This document shows, piece by piece, positions 23,874 through 31,537 of a stretch of DNA of 64,000 bases. The DNA comes from Myxococcus xanthus. Lineage in GTDB: Bacteria; Myxococcota; Myxococcia; Myxococcales; Myxococcaceae. The notes beneath the pieces were generated by a model that was given only the letters and a program-made list of their open reading frames with translations, ran no database searches and was not told the DNA's origin. The stretch's first letter is position 1. The number at the start of each line of letters is the position of its first letter. The stretch lies in contig NZ_JABFNS010000029.1 of the NCBI RefSeq assembly GCF_013116825.1, positions 1 through 64,000 of the forward strand, given 5' to 3'. The position numbers were made by a program, and so were the translations under genes.

Positions 23874-23894
23874 GTGCGCAATTCAATTGCGCAC
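23874..23894. promoter_or_regulatory. Perfect 21-bp palindrome, OhrR-type operator
   Basis: Ten-base arms GTGCGCAATT and AATTGCGCAC flank one central C. The CAATT-N-AATTG core is the type of site bound by MarR/OhrR peroxide sensors in front of ohr genes. Just downstream lies the 3' end of an ohr-like gene, supporting the assignment. No ohrR gene is present in the window. Confidence 0.65.
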
Positions 23895-23896
23895 GC

Positions 23897-24043
23897 TTCG
23901 GGCTCGCGGTGGAGCTCCAGGGAGCCCTGCCGGGCATCCCGAGCGAGGAAGCCGAGAAGCTCATGCACGCGGCCCACGAGGTGTGTCCGTACTCGAAGGC
24001 GACGCGCGGCAACATCGACGTGAAGGTCTCCGTCGCTGGGTAG
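23897..24043 (+). pseudogene. Remnant (3' third) of an Ohr/OsmC peroxide-resistance gene
   Basis: In frame with the stop at 24041 the DNA encodes FGLAVELQG, then LPGIPSEEAEKLM, then AHEVCPYSKATRGNID, the unmistakable C-terminus of organic hydroperoxide resistance proteins, including the resolving Cys in VCPYS. The upstream ~90 residues, including the first catalytic Cys and Arg, are missing: the coding match begins 3 nt after the OhrR-like palindrome. A deletion has therefore joined the operator/promoter region to the last ~48 codons. An in-frame start upstream (23843) would only add unrelated residues. Confidence 0.8.
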
Positions 24044-24096
24044 CCTCTCGGGGGGAACGTGAGGGCGAGCACGCTCCAGGGGGCTCGCCTTCGGGG

Positions 24097-24933
24097 TCAA
24101 AGGGGAATGAGCGCTCGCCGCTTCAGGACATAGGCGGCGCCTCGGCCGCTCGCGATGAGCTTCCCGCCAACGATGCCTACATGCGTGCAGGGCACATCGG
24201 ACACCTGTTGCGCGGGCTTCGTCTCGGTCAGGCGAAAGAGCCCCGTCCCCGTGGGGACGTAGATGGCATCACCGAGCACCGCGACGGAAAGGAACTCGCC
24301 GTCCAGGTCCGCCAACTGGGTGACCTTCCACTTCTTCTTCTGGCGGAAGGCATAGGTCGGCTTGCCCGTCAGTCCGACGCCGCCACCGAAGGCCAGCACT
24401 GCCTCCTTGAAGTGGACAGCGGACTGGAGCCAGACATCCGGCACCTCCTGCTTGAGCTGCCCCTTCTGCGTGAGCAGGTGGATGCCATCTCCGAACAGGA
24501 GCGCTTCTCGCGCGTTCAGGGGGAGCACTGCATGGATGGCGCCGCCCGTGTTCAGCTCGGCCACTACCGTCTCTCCATCCAGGAGGAGGACCTCGCCCTC
24601 CAGGCCAGCGCAGACCCAGCGCGTGCCCTCCAGCGCCGCCACGGCGGAGACCGTCTCGAAGGGCACCTTCACCACGGTCAGCGCGTCGGGATGTCCGCGC
24701 AGGGCCCGGCCGCCATTGCAAGCCACCAGGAGCCGGCCTTCCTCGTCACGCTGGAGGTCATTAATCCTGTGCTTCGTGTTGATGCAGCGGGTCCACTGTC
24801 CGTCGCGCCACTGTACGAGCGCGCCGCCAGCGGCGAAGGAGACGGCGCCATCACCCAGGTCGAAGGGCAACTCGAGCTCCGTCTTGGTGGTGGGGTTCCT
24901 GCGCTCGGGCTTCCAGCTCAGGTGCTTGCTCAT
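24097..24933 (-). CDS. Predicted beta-propeller protein
   Basis: A 278-residue cytoplasmic protein made of repeated four-strand units resembling WD40/NHL blades: VSFAAGGALVQWRDGQW, RLLVACNGGRALRG, RWVCAGLEGEVLLLDG, ALLFGDGIHLLTQ and AIYVPTGTGLFRLTET recur at ~40-residue spacing, giving about six blades. There is no signal peptide; the start MSKHLSWKPERRNP is chosen because upstream codons are poor. It is divergent from the WGR-LRR gene across 65 bp, so the two may be jointly regulated. Probably a binding platform; function unknown. Confidence 0.65.
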   Translation of the reverse strand: MSKHLSWKPERRNPTTKTELELPFDLGDGAVSFAAGGALVQWRDGQWTRCINTKHRINDLQRDEEGRLLVACNGGRALRGHPDALTVVKVPFETVSAVAALEGTRWVCAGLEGEVLLLDGETVVAELNTGGAIHAVLPLNAREALLFGDGIHLLTQKGQLKQEVPDVWLQSAVHFKEAVLAFGGGVGLTGKPTYAFRQKKKWKVTQLADLDGEFLSVAVLGDAIYVPTGTGLFRLTETKPAQQVSDVPCTHVGIVGGKLIASGRGAAYVLKRRALIPL

Positions 24934-24998
24934 CGCGGTCCAGTCTAACGCCGCGTCGAAGTTCCGGAGTGTCGAGAGCGGGCTGATATCGTGGGACG

Positions 24999-26837
24999 AT
25001 GTCGAACTCATCGTTACCCGCTCCCTCTCCTCGCGCAGCCCTTGCTCTTATCGCCCGAGAAAAAGGGACAGAACGAACCTGGTCCCTCGAGCGCGGCGGC
25101 ACGGTCGTGACGCTTCGTGAAGGCCCGCTCGGCGGGAAATTGAAGCAGACCGAGAAGGCTTTCGAGACCGAAGCCGAGGCGCTCGCCTTCTGCGACAAGA
25201 GCCTTCGCGCGAAAGTGGAGAAGGGTTTCTTCTCCGCCGAGCTGGGGCTCCGCGTGGTTCCTTTCTCGGAGCTGCAGGCCGAGCTGAAGGTCGCTGGGAA
25301 CGGCGAGAGCGACACCGCTCGCGTCCTCGTGCATGACGGTGACCTCGTCATTCCGCACGACCTCATCCTCGATGACGGGTTCGGCCTGCTCGCACCCGAG
25401 AAGGAGTCACCGCCTTGCGTGGGGCTCCTGGTGCGGGGAGCGCTCACCATCGAGGGCTGCCTGCTCAACTTCGAGGACGACACCGGGCCCTTCCTCCAGG
25501 TCGAAGGCGCGCTCGTTGCCAGCGGAGTGGGGGTCGGCGGCTCGCAGCTCCGAGTCAACGGGAGCGTTCGCACGGGCGAACTCGTCGGCGTCTACAACCA
25601 CGGCCACCTCGACGTGGGCGGTGACCTCGACGCTCGCATCGTGGCCACCGAGCACGCGGTGACCGTCGCCGGGAAGGTGAACGCTTTGCGCTACCTGGGA
25701 TGGGGCGCCAGCATCTTCCCGGTGACAGATGGCGTGGAAGACGCGAGCGACCCGCACGACGCCAAGGGCGTCTTCGTCTCCGGTGTCCTCAAGAAGGCAG
25801 AAGGCCAGGTGGACCTCTCGCTCGCGCGCAAGCGTCTGGCGGAGCGCAAGCCCATCCTGCTCGATGCGCCCGTGAGCGTTCGCGCGGAGTTCCGCAAGCA
25901 GATGGCCAAGAAGCTGGAGGCGCCCGACACGCTCAAGAGCCTGGCGCTGCCCCACAAGAATCTCGGCACCCTGCCCGCGGAGTTGTTTCACTTCCGCCGG
26001 CTGGAGAAACTCGACCTGACGGGGAACAAGCTGCGCAAGCTTCCCGAGGAGCTGGGGCAGCTCACGGAGCTGCGAGAGCTTCGGCTGCGCGGCAACGGCT
26101 TGCAGGAGCTGCCGGACTCGATTGGCAACCTCGAGAAGCTCGTCCACCTCGACCTGGAGGCCAACTGCATCTGGCGGCTTCCGGACTCCCTGGCGCGCTG
26201 CACCGAGCTGCGCACCATCAACCTCATCAACAACCCCTACTCATACGTGCGCACCGCCTTCGGAGGCTGGAGCAAGGTGAAGGTGCTCTGGGACTTCCCC
26301 GTGGTCCTCACCCGCTTGCCGAAGCTGGAGGTGGTGGAGTTCAAGGGCACCTTCTTGCGCTCGCTGCCGACGCGCGCCTTCGACAGCAAGGCCTTGCAGC
26401 GGGTGTGCATCAAGGACTCGCTCATCACCGAGGCCGACAGGGTGTTGCACCCGTTGGTCGACGTCGATACGGAGCAAGCGAAGCAGACCGCCGCTGACTT
26501 CGTGCGCTTCTGGTTCGCGCACGACACCGTCCACCTCGAGGACTTCTACGACGCGGCGGCTCGGCGATACGACTTCACCGACGTCATCGCGCTGGTCGGC
26601 CTCCTGCTGGAGAGCGCCGTTCCCGTCACCGCGTCATACGAAGGCGTGCTGGCCACCTGGAAGCATCAGATTGAAAGGGTGGGCCATGTCATCGACCGGA
26701 GCGAAAGAAATCCGGAGCACGCGCGTGCGCTGTTCGGCGCGCTCAGGGACGCGCTCGACACGCTGGGCAAACCGTACGGAGCGAACGCGCTCGTGGACGG
26801 CCTGCGCGCGCTGTTCGACGAGCGCGCGCGAGCCTAG
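24999..26837 (+). CDS. WGR-domain protein with leucine-rich repeats
   Basis: A 612-residue protein. Residues ~15-80 form a WGR-like domain (FETEAEALAFCDKSLRAKVEKG is the typical C-terminal helix), as found in PARPs and DNA-damage proteins. Residues ~105-240 are a beta-helix-like region resembling polymer-forming cytoskeletal/DUF repeats (GALTIEGCLLNF, VEGALVASGVGVGG, GHLDVGGDLDA). Residues ~305-440 hold LRRs with the bacterial LxxLxLxxNxLxxLP pattern (LEKLDLTGNKLRKLPEELG). The C-terminal ~130 residues are helical. No catalytic motif is visible, suggesting a protein- or nucleic-acid-binding role. The beta-propeller gene is divergent next to it. Confidence 0.75.
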   Translation: MSNSSLPAPSPRAALALIAREKGTERTWSLERGGTVVTLREGPLGGKLKQTEKAFETEAEALAFCDKSLRAKVEKGFFSAELGLRVVPFSELQAELKVAGNGESDTARVLVHDGDLVIPHDLILDDGFGLLAPEKESPPCVGLLVRGALTIEGCLLNFEDDTGPFLQVEGALVASGVGVGGSQLRVNGSVRTGELVGVYNHGHLDVGGDLDARIVATEHAVTVAGKVNALRYLGWGASIFPVTDGVEDASDPHDAKGVFVSGVLKKAEGQVDLSLARKRLAERKPILLDAPVSVRAEFRKQMAKKLEAPDTLKSLALPHKNLGTLPAELFHFRRLEKLDLTGNKLRKLPEELGQLTELRELRLRGNGLQELPDSIGNLEKLVHLDLEANCIWRLPDSLARCTELRTINLINNPYSYVRTAFGGWSKVKVLWDFPVVLTRLPKLEVVEFKGTFLRSLPTRAFDSKALQRVCIKDSLITEADRVLHPLVDVDTEQAKQTAADFVRFWFAHDTVHLEDFYDAAARRYDFTDVIALVGLLLESAVPVTASYEGVLATWKHQIERVGHVIDRSERNPEHARALFGALRDALDTLGKPYGANALVDGLRALFDERARA

Positions 26838-26848
26838 ACACGAGGCGC

Positions 26849-28078
26849 CTACGGCGTGGCGCCCGGCACCCACACGCCCCAGTCCGTGAGCTGCGTGCCT
26901 CCACCGTTGGGCGTGATGCGGTCAAGCAGCGGCTGGAAGCGGGCCTCGTGGGCCAGCCCCGCCAGCGCATCCTCCCAGGGGTCGGCGGCGTAGGCCTGGA
27001 CGCGGATGTTGTTCGCCTGGGGCTGCGCGGTCTCGAACTGGAGCACCGGCACCTGGTGCGTGCCCACCGTCAGCGTCTCGCGCTTCGCTGGCGCGAGGCC
27101 CTCGGGGGCAGGGGGCCATTGCCGTGCGTCCAGTGACTCCCAGATGCGCGCGAGCACCGCCTCCTCCAGTGGCACGGCTTCCGCCTGGGCGAAGTCCGGG
27201 CACGCCGCTCCCGAGGTGGGCGGCGTCACCTGCTGACGCAGGATGAAGCCTCGCTCCGCGGCCTGGCAGGTGCGCAGCACGGACGTGGTGCCCTCCGTCT
27301 CCATCCGCATGTCGAACCAGGTGCCCGGCCCCCAAGGGCGGGCGAGCGTCGGAGGCACGCCGGTGCCACCCTCCTGTCCCTGCCGCGCCTCCACCAGGGT
27401 GAGCTGAGAGCCGCCGCCCATGGCGAAGCCCGCCAGCGTGACGCTCGCGTCGAGCAGGCCATTGGTGAGGTACAGCGGGCCCGGCGTCGCCGCGTAGAGG
27501 CGGTTCTCCAGGGGGCCGTCGAACGCCCGCTTGTCGTTGAGGTAGCGCTTCGCCTCCCAGTGGCGGCCCGCGGCGGTGAGCTGCTCGGTGCTCTGTTTGC
27601 CCTCGCGGGGGACCTCCAGCGCACGCGACTCATCCGCTCGCACGGGCACCACCAGCGGCCGCGCCAGCATCGGCCGCCGCGACGGCGCGCCGCCATCCTC
27701 GGTGAAGTAGAGCGTCACCCAGACCCAGGGCAGCTCCACCGCCACGACCTCCAGCGTCACCACGCCGGCCACCGCGGCCTCTGGCACGGTGCCGGGCTGC
27801 TGCCGGCCCATGGCCTTGCGGTTGGCGGAGAAGGAATACGCCACGCGGTCGCCCACGCGAGCCTGCAGCCAGGGCGAGTTGCCGCGCCGCGTTGGCGTCT
27901 CCTTCTCGGTCTCCGACTTCGTCTCCGTCATGGGCTCCTGGGTGGAAACTTCCGGCGGCGCGGTGGTGTCCTCGGAGGGCGTGGTGTGGGGCTCCACGCT
28001 CTTGCAGCTCGTGCCAAGGGCCAGGGCCGCGCACAGCATCGCGGAGCGGGACAGGGAGGAGGCGACAGGCTTTCGCAT
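26849..28078 (-). CDS. Lipoprotein of unknown function, 409 residues
   Basis: Signal peptide with lipobox GTS|C near residue 27, then a Thr/Glu-rich linker and a large beta-rich domain (DRVAYSFSANR, VTLEVVAVELPWVWVTLYFTE, SQLTLVEARQG). Two Cys (RTCQAAE, AACPDF) may form a disulfide. The chosen start is MRKPVASS, which gives a normal signal peptide; an ATG at 28105 would add nine residues. The frame is open far upstream across the opposite-strand DUF4139 gene, but that is a shadow. It is divergent from the DUF4139 gene and convergent with the WGR-LRR gene. No family recognised. Confidence 0.72.
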   Translation of the reverse strand: MRKPVASSLSRSAMLCAALALGTSCKSVEPHTTPSEDTTAPPEVSTQEPMTETKSETEKETPTRRGNSPWLQARVGDRVAYSFSANRKAMGRQQPGTVPEAAVAGVVTLEVVAVELPWVWVTLYFTEDGGAPSRRPMLARPLVVPVRADESRALEVPREGKQSTEQLTAAGRHWEAKRYLNDKRAFDGPLENRLYAATPGPLYLTNGLLDASVTLAGFAMGGGSQLTLVEARQGQEGGTGVPPTLARPWGPGTWFDMRMETEGTTSVLRTCQAAERGFILRQQVTPPTSGAACPDFAQAEAVPLEEAVLARIWESLDARQWPPAPEGLAPAKRETLTVGTHQVPVLQFETAQPQANNIRVQAYAADPWEDALAGLAHEARFQPLLDRITPNGGGTQLTDWGVWVPGATP

Positions 28079-28177
28079 TCGGGCAACCTCGGCGGTGGGG
28101 GGCATTGCGTCACCCCTGTCCGACCTTGATACACCGGGGTGCTGGCCCGCCCTCAACTTTCTGGAGTTCCGCGTCCC

Positions 28178-30184
28178 ATGACCACGAACCTGCGCATTCG
28201 TCGTGTCGTCCTCTACAAGCATGGCGTCGGCTACTTCGAGCGCCGGGGAAAGGTGAGTGGCAACGACACGCTCCACCTGGACTTCAAGGCGCGTGACATG
28301 AACGACGTGCTGAAGTCGCTGACGGTGCTCGACTTGTCGGGCGGCTCGGTGTCGGCGGTGAGCTACGACTCCACGAAGCCGCTGGAGCAGCTCCTGGCGG
28401 AGGCCACCATCCGCATCCCGGAGGATGGCAGCCTCACGGCGCTGCTGGGGCAGATCAAGGGCGCGCGCGTGCGGGTGCGCGTGGGCGGCGCGCAGGTGGA
28501 GGGCTCCATCATCGGCCTGGACTCGCTGGCGGTGGCGGCCGGCGAGACGACCCTGATGCGCCCGTTTCTGTCGCTGCTGGTGGGCGCCTCGCTGCGGACC
28601 TTCGACATCCTGGACGTGTCGGAGCTGGAGTTCCTGGACGAGGCGGTGCGCAAGGATTTGGAGTTCTACCTGGCCACGGTGCTGTCCTCGTACAAGAAGG
28701 ACTCGAAGCGGATGGCCATCCTCACCTCGGGCCAGGGCGAGCGCGAGTTGTTCGTCAGCTACGTGGTGGAGTCGCCGGTGTGGAAGACGAGCTACCGCAT
28801 CCTCCTGGACGAGGGCGAGCCGCCGCTGCTCCAGGGCTGGGCGCTGGTGGACAACACCGGTGACGAGGACTGGGTGGACGTGAAGCTGTCGCTCATCGCC
28901 GGGCTGCCGGTGTCCTTCGTGCATGACCTGTACAACCCCCGGTACATGAAGCGGCCGGTGGTGGAGGTGAGGACGGAGGCCGCCGCCGCGCCGGTGATTC
29001 CGGAGGAGAGCTTCGGCAGCGCCGGGGACATGATGATGGAGCAGGAGATGGCCGCGCCGATGATGTCCGCCATGCCCGCAGCGGCCCCCATGGCCGCGCC
29101 GCGGCGTTCTCGGGCGGAGAAGGCCATGGTGGGCGGCCCTGGCCGTGGAGGCCCGAGCCGGCGCGAGGCCATGGAGACGAGCGCCGCGGTGACGACGCTC
29201 ACGAAGGAGGTGGGGGACCTCTTCGAGTACGGCGTGGACCGGCCGGTGACGGTGCACCGCAACCAGAGCGCGCTGGTGCCCATCCTGCACAAGCCCTTCG
29301 AGGGCAAGCGGGTGCTCCTCTACAACCGGGCCACGCGTGAGAAGAACCCCATGGCGTGCATCGAGCTCAAGAACACCACGGGGCTGACGCTCGAAGGCGG
29401 CCCGGTGACGGTGTCGGAGGACGAGCGCTACGTGGGCGAGGCGATGCTCGACACGATGAAGCCGAATGACCGGCGCTTCGTGCCCTACGCGGTGGAGCTG
29501 GGCTGCGTGGTGTCGATTGAGGACCACACGGAGGACGGGCCGGTGTTCCGCGTGGCGGTGAGCTCCGGGATGCTGGTGGCGGAGTACTTCCACGTGCGGC
29601 GCACGACGTACCTGTCGCGCAACAAGGGGCAGCGGGCGCAAGTGCTGTTCGTGGAGCATCCGCGCCAGGGCTGGGAGCTGGCCAAGGATGCTCCGGAGCC
29701 CGCGGAGACGACGGACGGCTTCTGGCGCTTCAAGCGGGAGCTGGCCGCGGGGGGGCAGGACTCGCTCACCGTCACCGAGCGCACGCGGGGGCAGCGCCAG
29801 TACCTCATCTCCAGCATGGGGTTGGACCAGGTCTCCTACTTCGTGTCGCAGCGCTTCGTTGACGAGAAGATGGCGGGTGCGTTGAAGGAGGTCGTCACGC
29901 AGCGCGAGCAGGTGGATGCGCTGGCAAAGGACGAGCAGCGCCTGCAGGAGGAGCGCAACCAGCTCTTCCGGGACCAGGAGCGCATCCGCTCCAACATCGA
30001 GTCGCTGAAGAGCGGGGCGTCGCAACGCGAGCTGGCGGACCGCTTCGTGTCCAAGCTCAACGAGCAGGAGGACCGCCTGGAGGCCATTGCCAGCGAGTTG
30101 GAGAAGCTGGCGAAGCAGCGGCAGGAGGCGCAGAAGGCGCTCAACCGCCGCATCCAGGCGCTCAGCTACACGACGGACCTGTAA
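28178..30184 (+). CDS. DUF4139/DUF4140-type protein with Met-rich insert
   Basis: A 668-residue protein of the DUF4139 family (mucoidy inhibitor A-like), function unknown. It begins with the typical RRVVLYKHGVGYFERRG beta strand. The family core follows (SYVVESPVWKTSYRILL, WALVDNTGDEDWVDVKLSLIAG, ...NKGQRAQVLFVEHPRQGW), then a C-terminal coiled coil ~570-655 (LQEERNQLFRDQERIRSNIE). Between core halves is an unusual Met/Ala-rich stretch (~285-315, DMMMEQEMAAPMMSAMPAAA). No signal peptide, unlike MuiA homologues, so it is probably cytoplasmic. It is divergent from the lipoprotein gene. Confidence 0.8.
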   Translation: MTTNLRIRRVVLYKHGVGYFERRGKVSGNDTLHLDFKARDMNDVLKSLTVLDLSGGSVSAVSYDSTKPLEQLLAEATIRIPEDGSLTALLGQIKGARVRVRVGGAQVEGSIIGLDSLAVAAGETTLMRPFLSLLVGASLRTFDILDVSELEFLDEAVRKDLEFYLATVLSSYKKDSKRMAILTSGQGERELFVSYVVESPVWKTSYRILLDEGEPPLLQGWALVDNTGDEDWVDVKLSLIAGLPVSFVHDLYNPRYMKRPVVEVRTEAAAAPVIPEESFGSAGDMMMEQEMAAPMMSAMPAAAPMAAPRRSRAEKAMVGGPGRGGPSRREAMETSAAVTTLTKEVGDLFEYGVDRPVTVHRNQSALVPILHKPFEGKRVLLYNRATREKNPMACIELKNTTGLTLEGGPVTVSEDERYVGEAMLDTMKPNDRRFVPYAVELGCVVSIEDHTEDGPVFRVAVSSGMLVAEYFHVRRTTYLSRNKGQRAQVLFVEHPRQGWELAKDAPEPAETTDGFWRFKRELAAGGQDSLTVTERTRGQRQYLISSMGLDQVSYFVSQRFVDEKMAGALKEVVTQREQVDALAKDEQRLQEERNQLFRDQERIRSNIESLKSGASQRELADRFVSKLNEQEDRLEAIASELEKLAKQRQEAQKALNRRIQALSYTTDL

Positions 30185-30315
30185 TCCGAGAAATTCGAAT
30201 CCGCTTTCCGGTTTCTGAAGGCGCGTCTCAGGTGGAGGTTGTTGGGGCCCGATATGCAGATGCCGGAGCGTCGTTGGCACACTGCCGCTCGGTAATCTTC
30301 ATGCGAGGAGACAAC

Positions 30316-30759
30316 ATGCGAATTCAGGCCGTGCTGCTGGCAGTGCTGTTGATGGCCTGTGGTGATGGTGGGGGACCGGACGAGGACGCGTTCGTGGCCC
30401 GGTTCGAGGCGAGCTTCGGCCAGTGCTATGGGATTTGCTACTACCGCCTCGACGTCGCCTCGGATGGCTCCGCCGAGGTGGCCTACGCGGAGAGAAAGGG
30501 CGCGCGCGAGTCGAAACAGACGTTCTTGCTGAGGCAGTCCGAACTGGACGGACTCCTGGAGGATGCGGCGCTGGCGCGCACAGAGACGTGGGCGCCCGTG
30601 TACGGATGCCCGGACTGCGTGGACCAGGGGAGGTACAGCCTGAAACTCGCCGACAAGGGCGAAGTGAGGGAGGCGATGGTGGACCCGATGTTCATGCCCG
30701 CCCACCTGTCCCCGATGATCCTCCGGTTGACTGGGGTGCTTGTCAGGAGCCTGCGCTGA
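30316..30759 (+). CDS. Small lipoprotein with four cysteines
   Basis: A 147-residue predicted lipoprotein: short signal peptide MRIQAVLLAVLLMA|C, then a Gly/Asp linker and a mature domain with paired cysteines (QCYGIC and GCPDC) that suggest disulfides in the periplasm. GAGGAG 5 nt upstream selects the ATG at 30316 over the in-frame ATG at 30301. Function unknown. Confidence 0.75.
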   Translation: MRIQAVLLAVLLMACGDGGGPDEDAFVARFEASFGQCYGICYYRLDVASDGSAEVAYAERKGARESKQTFLLRQSELDGLLEDAALARTETWAPVYGCPDCVDQGRYSLKLADKGEVREAMVDPMFMPAHLSPMILRLTGVLVRSLR

Positions 30760-30802
30760 GCGACCGCGTGCTGGCGCGGCCGCCGCGTTGAGGGCGGCCG
30801 TG

Positions 30803-31372
30803 CTACCCGGAGACGATGCGCCAGCGCAGCGTTCCATCCTTGTCCGGCGCGACGATTTCCACGCGCGGATTCTTGGCGCTGGAGCATTCCAGGTACGCCC
30901 TGAAGCCCCCCGCCATCTCATGGAGGGCCACCGGCGTCTGGTAGGTGAACTGGCGCAGCAGCAGCATGCCCGTGCCGTTCTCCTCCTGGTGCAGCAGCTC
31001 CCCCTGGTCGCAGTAGGAGCGCCACATGCGCCGCGCCATCCCCAACACCATGTTCGGCGTGGTGAAGCGCAGCACCATCTTGAAGATGGAGTGGATGTCT
31101 CGCAGGGTGACTTCGTAGCCCACCGTGTGGGCCCCCTCCGGCTTCCCGTCGAAGTGCCGGTCCACCACGTGCTGGATGATGCCGAAGTACGTCTCCACCG
31201 GCACCCAGCCCACCGCCAGCGTCGTGCGCGGGTCCGCGTGGGGCTTCAGCTCGGGAAGCAGCGACTCCACGGCCGTCCGCGCGGTGTCCTCGCCGAAGCG
31301 CTCGTGCACGTAGGCCAGCAGGTTCTGGACGGTGAAGCCCTTGTAGTTCACTCCGGACAATGAGGCTGTCAC
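30803..31372 (-). CDS. Uncharacterised protein, possibly TIGR02265/HNOB-like
   Basis: A 189-residue cytoplasmic protein. The N-terminus (KGFTVQNLLAYVHERFGED) and C-terminal pattern (ARRMWRSYCDQGEL ... GGFRAYLEC ... DGTLRWRIV) resemble the layout of the myxobacterial TIGR02265/DUF2378 family and of HNOB/V4R-type folds, but the match is weak and no heme-ligating motif is apparent. GTG start 31372 is the most upstream; another GTG seven codons in is possible. A perfect 10-bp hairpin lies just upstream. Confidence 0.6.
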   Translation of the reverse strand: MTASLSGVNYKGFTVQNLLAYVHERFGEDTARTAVESLLPELKPHADPRTTLAVGWVPVETYFGIIQHVVDRHFDGKPEGAHTVGYEVTLRDIHSIFKMVLRFTTPNMVLGMARRMWRSYCDQGELLHQEENGTGMLLLRQFTYQTPVALHEMAGGFRAYLECSSAKNPRVEIVAPDKDGTLRWRIVSG

Positions 31373-31395
31373 GCTTGCGATACCCCCCGCTCCAA

Positions 31396-31421
31396 CCTGT
31401 GAGCCGGCCTTGGCTCACAGG
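31396..31421. other. Perfect 10-bp inverted repeat
   Basis: Arms CCTGTGAGCC and GGCTCACAGG with a 6-nt loop lie between the end of the amidohydrolase gene and the start of the 189-residue gene, both on the minus strand. There is no T-run on either side, so it is either a rho-assisted terminator for the amidohydrolase, an operator for the downstream gene or an mRNA-stabilising hairpin. Confidence 0.6.
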
Positions 31422-31537
31422 AGGGTTGCGGCAAAGCCGTATGCTAGAGCACTCCACGACACGGCGGAAATAGCAGTACACGCCAATTCCCCGCGACAGC
31501 CACGTTGCGCCCTGGATTCCCCGACTGTCCTGGGCGC

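Noticed and set aside
21956..24100. 714-codon minus-strand frame opposite the S8 protease
   Set aside because: Antisense shadow of a protease with a complete catalytic triad.
26849..30280. 1143-codon open frame on the minus strand
   Set aside because: Only the last 409 codons form a plausible lipoprotein; the rest is the antisense shadow of the DUF4139 gene, rich in His/Arg/Leu as expected for GC-rich antisense translation.
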